Source: Geminicoccaceae bacterium (GTDB lineage: Bacteria; Pseudomonadota; Alphaproteobacteria; Geminicoccales; Geminicoccaceae). From it: a stretch of DNA of 36,816 nucleotides. Shown here piece by piece: positions 17,613 to 25,614 of the stretch. Below the pieces are notes generated by a model. That model had not been told where the DNA came from and did not search any database. It worked only from the letters and a program-made list of their open reading frames with translations. The translations under genes were made by a program, and so were the position numbers. The stretch spans positions 1 through 36,816 of the forward strand of contig JAGRGG010000030.1 of NCBI GenBank assembly GCA_020445645.1, given 5' to 3'. Position 1 is the first letter of the stretch; every line of letters starts with the position of its first letter.

Positions 17613-18430
17613 GAGGCCGGGCGCTCCCTGGCCCGCAATTCGCGCTCGCCGAGGCGATAGGCGTCCCTGAACCGCCCGATCCCGTGCCCGCCGCCGTTGA
17701 CGGTGCGGCGCGCGCCGCCGAGGTCGCCCGCGAGCAAGGCGAGCTTGATCGGCCGCTCGCGCTCGGCGAGGTACGCCGCCAGGATGCGCCCGGCGAGCGC
17801 GGGCTCGCAGGCCCGCTCCGGCTCGGCCGCGAGCGCGTCGCCCAGCCCCAGCCGTTCGCCCGCACGCCGGTAGTTGGCGCGGCCCGTGAGCTGGACGAAG
17901 CCCCGCCCCCGGTAGCGCGCCCCGTCCGGCCGCCCCCCGTTGCCCAGGTCCCGCCTGCGGTCGTAGAGGTCGAAGGGGTGCCCGAAGGGCGAGGTGTTGA
18001 AGCGCGACGGCCGCTCCGCCACGGGCTCGAACCCTTCCGTCTCGGCGCGGATGGTGGCGAGCGCCATCAGCGCCATCGGCCCGTCGACGAGCCCCGCCTC
18101 GCGCAGCCCGGCGACGACGTGCGGCAGGTGGACCCGGATCGCGCCGAGCGGCGTCGAGGGGAACATGACGGCGGCGAGGTCCACGTCGACGAGACCGAGC
18201 GCGTCCCCCGCAAGCGCCTTCGCCTCCGGGTCGAGCGCGGCCCAGCTGCGCGGCCCCGCGACCCCGTCCGGCAGCAGGCCCTCCGCCTGCTGGAAGGCCA
18301 TCAGCGCCGCCTCGGTCGCCGGGCCGAACGCGCCGTCGATCCGGCCGGGGTCGAAGCCCGCCACCTTCAGCCGCGCCTGAAGGTGGCGCACGGCCCCGCC
18401 CTTCATCCCTCGCTTCAGCATGGGGAGCAT
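17588..18430 (-). CDS. Peptidoglycan-binding GH19-type lysozyme/chitinase-like protein
   Basis: A 280-residue protein with an N-terminal PG_binding_1 domain (LQARLKVAGFDPGRIDGAFG, then AALMAFQQAEGL, residues 17-65) and a C-terminal GH19-like domain. The latter shows a candidate catalytic glutamate in RAETEGFEPVAE (E130) and the family signature YRGRGFVQLTGRANY (residues 173-187). It probably cleaves peptidoglycan; such proteins occur both as phage endolysins and as chromosomal hydrolases. No Sec signal or membrane anchor is visible, and no phage genes surround it. GGAGA lies seven bases before the ATG. It runs opposite to, and overlaps, mtnK and splits the mtnK-mtnA pair. Confidence 0.82.
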   Translation of the reverse strand: MLPMLKRGMKGGAVRHLQARLKVAGFDPGRIDGAFGPATEAALMAFQQAEGLLPDGVAGPRSWAALDPEAKALAGDALGLVDVDLAAVMFPSTPLGAIRVHLPHVVAGLREAGLVDGPMALMALATIRAETEGFEPVAERPSRFNTSPFGHPFDLYDRRRDLGNGGRPDGARYRGRGFVQLTGRANYRRAGERLGLGDALAAEPERACEPALAGRILAAYLAERERPIKLALLAGDLGGARRTVNGGGHGIGRFRDAYRLGERELRARERPASQAARSRP

Positions 18431-18462
18431 GTGGGGGTCTCCGAACGTTGTAAGATTATTTT

Positions 18463-18491
18463 CCTATAACCTGGAACCGCCGCCACTTCAA
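18463..18491 (-). promoter_or_regulatory. Predicted promoter of the lysozyme-like gene
   Basis: On the minus strand TTGAAG (18491-18486) and TATAGG (18468-18463) are separated by 17 bases, each four of six matches to the sigma-70 hexamers. It is placed about 30 bases upstream of the ATG, in the AT-rich part of the divergent interval with mtnA. Confidence 0.4.
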
Positions 18492-18515
18492 GACGATGCT
18501 CGCGGTTGCTAGGAT
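18487..18515 (+). promoter_or_regulatory. Predicted promoter of mtnA
   Basis: TTCAAG and TAGGAT are separated by 17 bases on the plus strand, with initiation expected about 24 bases before the mtnA ATG. The -35 is weak. It overlaps the -35 of the opposed promoter, so the two could compete. I saw no SAM-riboswitch-like fold in the short leader. Confidence 0.35.
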
Positions 18516-18545
18516 CGAGCGAGGACACCCAGAAGGGAGAGCGTC

Positions 18546-19646
18546 ATGCTGATCGAGGGCAGGCACCACCGGACCATCTGGCCGCTGGGCGAGGGCGGCC
18601 AGGGGCCCGTGCGGATCATCGACCAGACCCGCCTGCCGCACGACCTCGCCTTCGTCGACCTGGAAGGGCTGGAGGACGCCGCCGTCGCCATCGAGACGAT
18701 GCAGGTGCGCGGCGCCCCCCTCATCGGCGCCACCGCCGCCTACGGCGTGGCGCTGGCGGTGCGGGCGGATCCCTCGGACGCCGCGCTGGAAGCGGCGCTT
18801 GCCCGCCTCCTCCGCACCCGCCCCACCGCCGTCAACCTGCGCTGGGCCTTGGAGCGCGTCGGCAACGCGCTCCGCCCGCTGCCGCCCGAACGTCGCGGCG
18901 CCCGCGCCTTCGCGCTCGCGGCGGCGGTCTGCGACGAGGACGTGGCCATCTGCCGCGCCATCGGCGACCACGGCCTCGCCCTCATCGCCGCCATCGCGGC
19001 GGAAAAGCCGAAGGGGGAACCCGTCAACGTCCTCACCCACTGCAACGCCGGCTGGCTCGCCACGATCGACTGGGGCACGGCGACGGCGCCGGTCTACCGG
19101 GCGCAGGAGGCCGGCATCCCCGTCCACGTCTGGGTCGACGAGACCCGCCCCCGCAGCCAGGGTGCGGCGCTCACCGCCTACGAACTCGCCGAGCAGGGGG
19201 TGCCGCACACCGTGATCGTCGACAACCTGGGCGGGCACCTGATGCAGCACGGGCGGGTGGATCTCTGCATCGTCGGCACCGACCGCACGACGCGCACGGG
19301 CGACGTGTGCAACAAGATCGGCACCTATCTCAAGGCGCTGGCCGCACACGACAACGGCGTGCCCTTCTACGTGGCGCTGCCCTCCACGACGATCGACTGG
19401 CGGATCGGCGACGGCGTCCGGGAGATCCCGATCGAGGAGCGCTCGGGCGACGAAGTGTCGTGGGTCGCCGGGCGCACCGACGACGGGCGGATCGAGCGGG
19501 TGCGGGTGACGCCGGCCACGAGCCCGGCCCTCAACTACGGCTTCGACGTGACCCCGGCCCGCCTCGTCACCGGGCTCGTCACCGAGCGCGGCGTCGCCCC
19601 CGCCTCCGCCGAGGGGCTGGCGGGGCTCTTCCCGGAAGCGGCGTGA
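18546..19646 (+). CDS. mtnA: S-methyl-5-thioribose-1-phosphate isomerase
   Basis: A 366-residue eIF-2B-related isomerase that converts methylthioribose 1-phosphate to methylthioribulose 1-phosphate, the step after MtnK. Catalytic residues are visible: the cysteine in [11 protein letters not shown] (C166) and the aspartate in [18 protein letters not shown] (D246). [16 protein letters not shown] near residue 50 and [10 protein letters not shown] near residue 199 are standard MtnA blocks. GGGAG lies six bases before the ATG. It lies 164 bases upstream of rpoH on the same strand, but rpoH appears to have its own promoter. Confidence 0.95.
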   Translation: MLIEGRHHRTIWPLGEGGQGPVRIIDQTRLPHDLAFVDLEGLEDAAVAIETMQVRGAPLIGATAAYGVALAVRADPSDAALEAALARLLRTRPTAVNLRWALERVGNALRPLPPERRGARAFALAAAVCDEDVAICRAIGDHGLALIAAIAAEKPKGEPVNVLTHCNAGWLATIDWGTATAPVYRAQEAGIPVHVWVDETRPRSQGAALTAYELAEQGVPHTVIVDNLGGHLMQHGRVDLCIVGTDRTTRTGDVCNKIGTYLKALAAHDNGVPFYVALPSTTIDWRIGDGVREIPIEERSGDEVSWVAGRTDDGRIERVRVTPATSPALNYGFDVTPARLVTGLVTERGVAPASAEGLAGLFPEAA

Positions 19647-19730
19647 ACCGGGGGTGAAATTCCCTCCATCTTGCCATTTCCCCGCCCCTTTTCGCCGATT
19701 CCGACCGTATCTCTAGGGTGAGAACAAAGA

Positions 19731-19755
19731 GGAACAAGCATGAGCGGGCGACGTT
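19731..19755 (+). promoter_or_regulatory. EcfG-type (general stress response) promoter of rpoH
   Basis: GGAAC, 16 bases, then CGTT matches the established alphaproteobacterial EcfG consensus GGAAC-N16/17-CGTT exactly. Initiation near 19762 would give a leader of about 50 nt ending with GGAGG seven bases from the rpoH ATG. EcfG control of rpoH2 is established in Sinorhizobium meliloti (RpoE2). The match is visible; control in this organism is inference. Confidence 0.65.
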
Positions 19756-19810
19756 TTGTGCAGGTGCAAGGGAGTGGAACCTGCGCCGGGCTCCCGCTGG
19801 AGGCATAGGC

Positions 19811-20707
19811 ATGGCGAACGAGACCGCAAGCACCGAACTGGCCAACCGCCGGATGATCCGCGAATCGATGGCGGCGGCCCTCCTGTCGCGCGAGCGCGAG
19901 CTGCAGCTGGCGACGGCGTGGCGGGACCACCGTGACCAGGCCTCGCTCGACGAGCTCGTGAAAGCCTACATGCGCCTCGTCATCAGCGCGGCAAGCCGCT
20001 TCAAGAACTACGGCCTGCCGATGAGCGACCTCATCCAGGAGGGCGTCGTCGGCCTGATGCAGGCGGCGGCCCGCTTCGAGCCCGAGCGCGACGTGCGCTT
20101 CTCCACCTACGCCGCGTGGTGGATCCGCTCGGCGATGCAGGACTACATCCTGCGCAACTGGTCGGTCGTCCGCACCGGCACGACGGCGGCGCAGAAGTCG
20201 CTCTTCTTCAACATGCGCCGCCTGCGCGCCCGCCTCGACGACGGCCTGAAGGCCTCGCTCGGCGACGAGAGCCGGGGGATCATCGCGGAAGAGCTTCGGG
20301 TCGCCGTCCACGAGGTCGAGGCGATGGAGATGCGCCTCATGGGCGGCGACCAGTCGCTCAACGCCACCCTCTCCCCCACCGGCGAGGACGTGTGGCAGGA
20401 CTTCCTCGCCGACGATCGCCCCAACCCCGAAGACATCGTCGGCGACCGCCACGACACGAAGGCCAGGAGCACGTGGCTCCGCCATTCGCTCGCCGAGCTG
20501 AACGAGCGCGAGCGCACGATCATCAAGGAGCGGCGCCTCCAGGAGGAGGGGCGGACCCTGGAGGAGCTTGGCCGCGTGCTGGGCATCTCGAAGGAGCGCG
20601 TCCGCCAGATCGAGCACCGGGCCTTGCAGAAGCTGAAGGCGTCGCTCCTGAAGCGGGTCAAGGACCCCGCCGACGAGATGCTCTTGACGACCTCGCCCGC
20701 CCTCTAG
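19811..20707 (+). CDS. rpoH: RNA polymerase sigma factor RpoH, group II type
   Basis: A 298-residue sigma-32 family factor. Region 2 reads AYMRLVISAASRF, DLIQEGVVGLMQAAARFEP and FSTYAAWWIRSAMQDYILRNWS; the RpoH-specific box is QKSLFFNMRR (128-137); region 4.2 is TLEELGRVLGISKERVRQIE. The N-terminal block MIRESMAAALLSREREL and the AWRDHRD stretch resemble RpoHII proteins of alphaproteobacteria, which serve oxidative and general stress, rather than RpoHI. The ATG has GGAGG seven bases upstream. An EcfG-type promoter precedes it. The monooxygenase gene starts two bases after the stop, so the two are cotranscribed. Confidence 0.94.
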   Translation: MANETASTELANRRMIRESMAAALLSRERELQLATAWRDHRDQASLDELVKAYMRLVISAASRFKNYGLPMSDLIQEGVVGLMQAAARFEPERDVRFSTYAAWWIRSAMQDYILRNWSVVRTGTTAAQKSLFFNMRRLRARLDDGLKASLGDESRGIIAEELRVAVHEVEAMEMRLMGGDQSLNATLSPTGEDVWQDFLADDRPNPEDIVGDRHDTKARSTWLRHSLAELNERERTIIKERRLQEEGRTLEELGRVLGISKERVRQIEHRALQKLKASLLKRVKDPADEMLLTTSPAL

Positions 20708-20708
20708 C

Positions 20709-21884
20709 ATGGGGACGGTGCCGCCGGACCCCGGCCTCCTCGTCGTCGGCGGCGGTCACGCCGGGCTGCTCCTGGCGCTCGCCGCCGAGCGCGCCGGCGT
20801 CGACGTCGCCGTCCTCGACCCCTTTTCCCTGGACGCCGACGCCCCCGCCGACGGCCGCTGCCTCGCCCTCCTCGCCGGCAGCCGCGCCGCCATCGAAGGG
20901 CTCGGCGTCTGGTGGGCGCTCGAAGGGGGTGGGGTTCCCGTCCGCGCCATGATCGTCGCGGGCGGATCGGACAGGCCCGTCGCCTACCGCGCCGCCGACC
21001 TCGACGGCCGCGACTTCGCCCACGGCTTCGAGTCCGCCGCCCTGCGCAACCGCCTCGCCGCCGCCGTCCGCGCGCGCCCCCGCATCCGCCGCCATCGGGG
21101 CCGCCTCGCGGGGCTCGCCCGCGATCCCGGCGGCATCGAGGCCCGGCTCGACGACGGCACCGCCCTGCGCGCCCGCCTCGTCGTCGGCGCCGACGGGCGG
21201 GGATCCCAGGTCCGGCGCCTCGCCGGGATCGGCGTCGAGTCCCGCGCCTACGGCCAGTCGGCTCTGTGCTTCTCGGTCGCCCACGCCCGCGACCACCGGC
21301 GGCGCGGCTACGAGTGGCTCCGGCCCGACGGCCCGCTCGCCCTCCTGCCCGTCGCCGAAGGCCGCACGGGCGTCACCTGGGTCGAGCCCGAGGCGAAGGC
21401 CGGGGGTCTCGCGGCCCTGCCTGAGAACGAACTTCTCGAACGCCTCGACGCCGAGACCGGGGGCGTACTCGGCGCCGCACGGATCGACACCCCCGTCGCC
21501 GTCTTCCCCCTGGGGGTCCAGCACGCGAGGCGCTACGCCGCGCCGCGCATCGCGCTCGTCGGCGACGCCGCGCACGGCGTCCACCCGGTCCACGCCCAGG
21601 GCTTCAACATGGGGGTCGGCGACGTGGCCGCCCTCGTCGCCCTGCTGCGCGGGCGGCCGGGCGACCCCGGCGCCGCCGACCTGCTGAAGCGCTACGAGCG
21701 GGAGCGGTGGCGGGCCAACGCCGGCCGCATCCTCATGACCGACGGCCTCGTCCGCGTCTTCACGGGCGCGCCGCCCTTGCGCCTCGCCGGCCGCGCGGCG
21801 CTCGGCCTCGTCGGCGCCGTCCCGCCCTTGAAGCGCCTCGCCATCGCCCACGGGATGCAGCTCGGACGGGGTGCGTCTGGCTAG
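20709..21884 (+). CDS. FAD-dependent monooxygenase, UbiH/Coq6 family
   Basis: A 391-residue class A flavoprotein hydroxylase. The N-terminal Rossmann motif is LLVVGGGHAGLLLALAAERA, the DG motif is VGADGRGSQVRRLAG, and the GD motif is IALVGDAAHGVHPVHAQGFN, the signature of the UbiH/UbiF/VisC group that hydroxylates ubiquinone precursors. The usual GQG of the last motif is AQG, which occurs in some alphaproteobacterial members. No good ribosome site precedes the ATG, which is one base after the rpoH stop, so translation is probably coupled. The hydroxylated position, and whether the substrate is a quinone at all, cannot be decided here. Confidence 0.85.
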   Translation: MGTVPPDPGLLVVGGGHAGLLLALAAERAGVDVAVLDPFSLDADAPADGRCLALLAGSRAAIEGLGVWWALEGGGVPVRAMIVAGGSDRPVAYRAADLDGRDFAHGFESAALRNRLAAAVRARPRIRRHRGRLAGLARDPGGIEARLDDGTALRARLVVGADGRGSQVRRLAGIGVESRAYGQSALCFSVAHARDHRRRGYEWLRPDGPLALLPVAEGRTGVTWVEPEAKAGGLAALPENELLERLDAETGGVLGAARIDTPVAVFPLGVQHARRYAAPRIALVGDAAHGVHPVHAQGFNMGVGDVAALVALLRGRPGDPGAADLLKRYERERWRANAGRILMTDGLVRVFTGAPPLRLAGRAALGLVGAVPPLKRLAIAHGMQLGRGASG

Positions 21885-21936
21885 CGGGCGCGGGTCCCGC
21901 TATGGTTCGAACGAACGCGGTTGCGGAGGCCAAACC

Positions 21937-22776
21937 ATGCTCAAGCGAATCCTGGTGGGCGTCACGGGCACCCCCGCCCTGGAGGCGAAAGTCACCTACA
22001 CGGTCGACCTCGCGTGGCGGCACGGCGCCGCCGTCGAGCTCGTCGACATCGTCGACGTCGACCGCTTGAGCGAGGTGGGATCCGTGCCGATCGGCGCCGG
22101 ACACTTCTACGACCGGATGGTCAAGCGCCGCGTCCAGGAGAGCCACGAGGCCAGCGACAAGTCGGTGGCGCTCTTCAGGCAGCGCTGCGAGGGCGCCAAG
22201 GTCGACGTCACCGTCATCCGCCGCGAGGGCGACCCGATCACCCTCCTCGCCTCCTTGTGGCGCTACGCCGACCTCCTCGTCATCGACGCCCGCGGCTGGT
22301 TCGACCACGGCGTTCTTCCCGACCCGGAAGGGGCGCTGGGCCAGCTCGTCGTCAACGGCGTCCGCCCGATCCTCGCCGTGCCCGAGGAGACCACCGAGGG
22401 CGTCAGCCGCGTCGTCGTCGCCTACAACGGCACGATGGAGGCGGCCAAGGCGATGAAGCAGTTCGCCCAGCTGGCCCTCTACCCCGAGGCCGAGGTCGAG
22501 ATCGTGCTCGCGGGCAACGCCAAGACCGAGGAAGACCCCCAGGACCTCCTCGACGACGCCATGCTTTACCTAAAGGCGCACGGCTACCGCTGCACCACCC
22601 GCCGCCTCGACGGCGGCGACCGCGCCGGCGTCCTCCTCGATCACTGCAAGGCGGGCGGCGTCGACCTCATCGTCATGGGCGGCAGCATGCACCGCATCCT
22701 GCTTTCCAAGCGTTTCGGCCGCATGACGATGGACATGCTGCGGCGGTCGCAGATTCCCCTGTTCATCTCGCATTAG
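21937..22776 (+). CDS. Universal stress protein, two tandem Usp domains
   Basis: A 279-residue cytoplasmic protein made of two Usp folds. The first opens MLKRILVGVTGTPALEAKV and the second VSRVVVAYNGTMEAAKAMK near residue 155; the tail VDLIVMGGSMHRILLSKRFG is the C-terminal nucleotide loop. The second glycine of the usual G-2x-G-9x-G-S/T motif is not where expected (GGSMHR), so ATP binding may be altered. GGAGG lies seven bases before the ATG. It follows rpoH and the monooxygenase gene on the same strand by 52 bases, so it may be part of that stress-linked cluster. A 28-nt ACGC...GCGT repeat follows the stop. Confidence 0.85.
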   Translation: MLKRILVGVTGTPALEAKVTYTVDLAWRHGAAVELVDIVDVDRLSEVGSVPIGAGHFYDRMVKRRVQESHEASDKSVALFRQRCEGAKVDVTVIRREGDPITLLASLWRYADLLVIDARGWFDHGVLPDPEGALGQLVVNGVRPILAVPEETTEGVSRVVVAYNGTMEAAKAMKQFAQLALYPEAEVEIVLAGNAKTEEDPQDLLDDAMLYLKAHGYRCTTRRLDGGDRAGVLLDHCKAGGVDLIVMGGSMHRILLSKRFGRMTMDMLRRSQIPLFISH

Positions 22777-22781
22777 AGACG

Positions 22782-22809
22782 ACGCCCCGCGCCGGCGGAC
22801 GCGAAGCGT
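22782..22809 (+). repeat. 28-nt ACGC...GCGT repeat (copy E)
   Basis: This copy starts ACGCCCCGCGCC, has G instead of A at position 13, and ends GCGGACGCGAAGCGT. It fills the 32-base gap between two convergent stop codons; its final T is the first base of the antisense stop of the DUF2628 gene. It matches copy F at 27 of 28 positions and the ends of the 140-nt palindrome. Confidence 0.8.
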
Positions 22810-23288
22810 CAGAATATCACCGGCCGCACCACGAGAACGCCGAGGCAAAGCCCCGCCGTCACGACGAGGAGCGGGTTCGTCCCGCCTTGGGCCGCGAGTT
22901 CCGCCTCGTGCGCGGCCGGGGCGAGCCTCGCGCGCTCGATCCGGCGGTTGACGCGGGCGAAGTGGCGCAGGTAGAGCGCGTTGCCGAAGCCGCCCTGGAG
23001 GGTCATCGCGCCCAGCACCAGAAAGGCCAGGACGGGCGGCGGCGTGCCGCGCCACGCGAGGGGTTCGAGCAGCGACAGAAAGGCGAGGTAGGCAAGCGCC
23101 GGCAGGTGCATCCGCCGCCACGCGAGCCACAAGGGGCCGAAGAGGAACGCGGCCCCGTTCCAGCGCCAGCGCCGCCCCCGCCACGCCATGACCCGCCACG
23201 CCTCGTCGTAATAGCCGGCGTCGGGGCCGAGGAAGGCGCGGCCGGCGTCGACCGGGCGATCGAGGGTCGGCGAAACCTGGACGGTCAA
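22809..23288 (-). CDS. DUF2628-type membrane protein
   Basis: A 159-residue protein with about three hydrophobic helices. The segment YYDEAWRVMAWRGRRWRWN followed by GAAFLFGPLWLAWRRMHLPAL (around residues 30-68) matches the DUF2628 pattern of an aromatic cap before the first helix. A polar C-terminal half is followed by a last helix, PLLVVTAGLCLGVLVVRPVIF. The TTG start is supported by GAGGAG eight bases upstream; a GTG three codons earlier is too close to the same site. Function is unknown; members are small inner-membrane proteins. Confidence 0.72.
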   Translation of the reverse strand: MTVQVSPTLDRPVDAGRAFLGPDAGYYDEAWRVMAWRGRRWRWNGAAFLFGPLWLAWRRMHLPALAYLAFLSLLEPLAWRGTPPPVLAFLVLGAMTLQGGFGNALYLRHFARVNRRIERARLAPAAHEAELAAQGGTNPLLVVTAGLCLGVLVVRPVIF

Positions 23289-23398
23289 GGGGCGCACTCC
23301 TCGCAAGCCTGGGTGGAGCTTCCTTCTACCGCCTCGAACCCCTCGTCCGGCACCCCTGCGCGCCCTTCCCGGCACGCCGATGCGCCCGGTCGTAAAGG

Positions 23399-25447
23399 CT
23401 ACGCGCGCTCGACCCAGACCGACGTGTCGTGGACCGCGGCCCCGCCGTTCGGCGGCGAGGATTCCGCCGAGAGGAGTTGGTTCAGCCCCAGGCCCCGCCG
23501 CCAGTGCCGGTTCGGCCAGATGCTCTCGACGACGACGGTGAAGGGGTGCTGCCCCTCCGCCGCCTTGGCCGGAAGCTCGACCGCCCCCCGTTCGTTGCCG
23601 ATCCGCACCCGTCCCCCGTCGGCGACGCCGAGCCTTGCCAGCGCGTCCGGGTGGAGGAGCGCCGTGGGCTCCCCCTCGCGTTGCCGCGACCCCGCCGTCT
23701 CGGTGAAGGTGGTGTTGAGGAACTGCCGGGCCGGGGCGGCGACAAGGCGGTAGGGCCGTTCCGCCGTCGCCTCGTCGGTGACGGCGAGGTGGTCGGGCAA
23801 GGGCGCCATCCTGCCGCCGTCCCGGCCGAACGACCGCCAGTCGGGACGGAAGCGGAAGCGCCCCGTCGTCGTCGGAAAGCCGTTCCGGTAGTGCGCCGTG
23901 TCCGCGTCCGGCATCACGTCGTGCCCGCCCGAGGCCGCGACCTCCTCGAAGCCGGGCCGTCCCGAACGGCGCAGGAGGTCGTCGGCAAGCTCGCGCTCGC
24001 TCATCGAAAAGCCCGGGTGCTCCGCCCCCAGCCGCTTCGCCAGCCCGCAGACGACCTCGTGGTTCGAGCGCGCCTCGGCATAAGGCGGGAACAGCCGCCG
24101 CCCGACCTGGACGAAGCTGTGCCCCGACGCCTGATAGACGTCGTCGTGCTCCAGGAACTGCGTCGCCGGCAGCACGATGTCGGCCATCTTCGCCGTCTCG
24201 GTCATGAACTGCTCGTGGACGGCGACGAACAGGTCGTCGCGGGCGAACCCCGCCGCCACCTTGCCCAGTTCGGGGGCGACGCACATCGGGTTCGTGCTCT
24301 GCACCAGCAGCGCCGTGACGGGCGGCCCGTCGCCCAGGTCGCGGCGGTCGCCCGTGAGGACCGGGCCGATCCGGGACTGGTCCAATTCGCGCACGGCGGG
24401 GTCGATCACGTCCTCCCCCTCGATGAGCGTCTTGTCCCAGCGGTAGAAGTCGCCCTGGTTGTAGAGGGCGCCCCCCCCATCGATCTGCCACGCCCCCGTC
24501 AGGATCGGCAGGCACGACGCCGCGTGCATCTGCTGCGCCCCGTTGCGCGAGCGGGTGAAGCCGAAGCCGAGCCGCATCCAGGCGGGCTTCGCCTCGCCCC
24601 ACATCCGGGCGAAGCGGCGGATGAGGCCCGGGTCGAGCCCCGTGATCGGCGCCGCCCACTCGGGCGTCCGCGACCGCAGATGCGCCTCGACGCCTTCGTC
24701 CCAGTCGGTGAACCGTGCCAGATAGTCCCCGTCCTCCAGCCCCATTTCCAGGATCGCGCACATGGCGGCGCAGGCGAGCGCCCCGTCGGTGCCGGGGCGG
24801 ACGGGCAGGTGCAGGTCGGCCGCCTTCGCCGTGCCGCTCAGGTAGGGGTCGACGACGACGAGCGGCGCCCCCCGCTTCCTCGCCCGCGCCGCGTGGGTCA
24901 TCAGGTTGACGTGGGTCGAGACGGGGTTGCAGCCCCAGACGACGATCAGGTTCGCGTGCGCCCCGGCCTCCTCCGCCGGCACGCCCCACCTCTTGCCGTA
25001 GCCCGCCTTCCAGCCGACGTTGGAAAGCTCCACGCAGATCGTGCTCTTGAAGCGCGAGTAGCCCTTGGCGTGGGTGAGCCGGTTGATGCCGTCGCGGTTC
25101 ACGAGCCCCATCGTGCCCGCGTACCAGTAGGGCCAGACCGCCTCGGCGCCATGCCGCTGCTCGGCCTTGAGAAATGCCTCCGCGACCTCGTCCAGCGCCT
25201 CGTTCCAGCCGATCCGGACGAAGTCGCCGTCCCCCTTGGCGCCCCGGCGGCGCAGGGGGTGGGCGAGGCGCTCCGCGTGGTGGAAGCGCTCGGCGTAGCG
25301 GGCCACCTTGGCGCAGACCACCCCCGCCGTGTAGGGGTTGCGCCGACCGCCCCGCACCCCGGCCAGCCGCCCGTCCTCGATCTCGACCTCGAGCGCGCAG
25401 GTGCTCGGGCAGTCGTGCGGGCAGACGGTGGTTTCGACGCTGCGCAT
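23399..25447 (-). CDS. Molybdopterin-dependent oxidoreductase with N-terminal 4Fe-4S site
   Basis: A 682-residue BisC/FdhF-type enzyme of the DMSO-reductase superfamily. The N-terminal cysteines C9, C13, C17 and C45 (CPHDCPSTC, then VVCAK) form the 4Fe-4S site. WYAGTMGLVNRD, WGCNPVSTHVNL, LLVQSTNPMCVAPEL and DIVLPATQFLEHDD are the usual pterin-binding and domain blocks; the C-terminal molydop_binding domain spans roughly residues 560-675. No Tat signal is visible, so the enzyme is probably cytoplasmic. AGGAAAG precedes the ATG. No beta or gamma subunit genes are adjacent. The substrate cannot be assigned. Confidence 0.88.
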   Translation of the reverse strand: MRSVETTVCPHDCPSTCALEVEIEDGRLAGVRGGRRNPYTAGVVCAKVARYAERFHHAERLAHPLRRRGAKGDGDFVRIGWNEALDEVAEAFLKAEQRHGAEAVWPYWYAGTMGLVNRDGINRLTHAKGYSRFKSTICVELSNVGWKAGYGKRWGVPAEEAGAHANLIVVWGCNPVSTHVNLMTHAARARKRGAPLVVVDPYLSGTAKAADLHLPVRPGTDGALACAAMCAILEMGLEDGDYLARFTDWDEGVEAHLRSRTPEWAAPITGLDPGLIRRFARMWGEAKPAWMRLGFGFTRSRNGAQQMHAASCLPILTGAWQIDGGGALYNQGDFYRWDKTLIEGEDVIDPAVRELDQSRIGPVLTGDRRDLGDGPPVTALLVQSTNPMCVAPELGKVAAGFARDDLFVAVHEQFMTETAKMADIVLPATQFLEHDDVYQASGHSFVQVGRRLFPPYAEARSNHEVVCGLAKRLGAEHPGFSMSERELADDLLRRSGRPGFEEVAASGGHDVMPDADTAHYRNGFPTTTGRFRFRPDWRSFGRDGGRMAPLPDHLAVTDEATAERPYRLVAAPARQFLNTTFTETAGSRQREGEPTALLHPDALARLGVADGGRVRIGNERGAVELPAKAAEGQHPFTVVVESIWPNRHWRRGLGLNQLLSAESSPPNGGAAVHDTSVWVERA

Positions 25448-25614
25448 GGAACGGTCTTTCCTGGTCGTGCCGGTTGGCGGGCGAGGTTAGCCCGTCTCCC
25501 CCGCGCGGCAAGGGCCAGTTTCGGGCGGGCCATGAGAACCTGCCGCCGCGCGGGTTGCCAGTCCAGGCGTCCTGGCGCATGAACCCCCTCCAACGAACCG
25601 GAAACCGCCTCCTT

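Noticed and set aside
17588-18430. Prophage endolysin module
   Set aside because: The GH19/PG-binding protein resembles endolysins, but there is no holin, tail, integrase or attachment repeat nearby. It is treated as a lone chromosomal hydrolase.
19727-19740. SOS-box-like GAAC-N6-GAAC upstream of rpoH
   Set aside because: The alphaproteobacterial LexA box is GTTC-N7-GTTC. The spacing here is one base short, and the second GAAC belongs to the EcfG-type -35.
19740-19808. 22-codon upstream frame ending two bases before the rpoH ATG
   Set aside because: Its start codon lies inside the spacer of the GGAAC-N16-CGTT promoter, so it would not be on the transcript from that promoter. It looked like a leader peptide only before the promoter was recognised.
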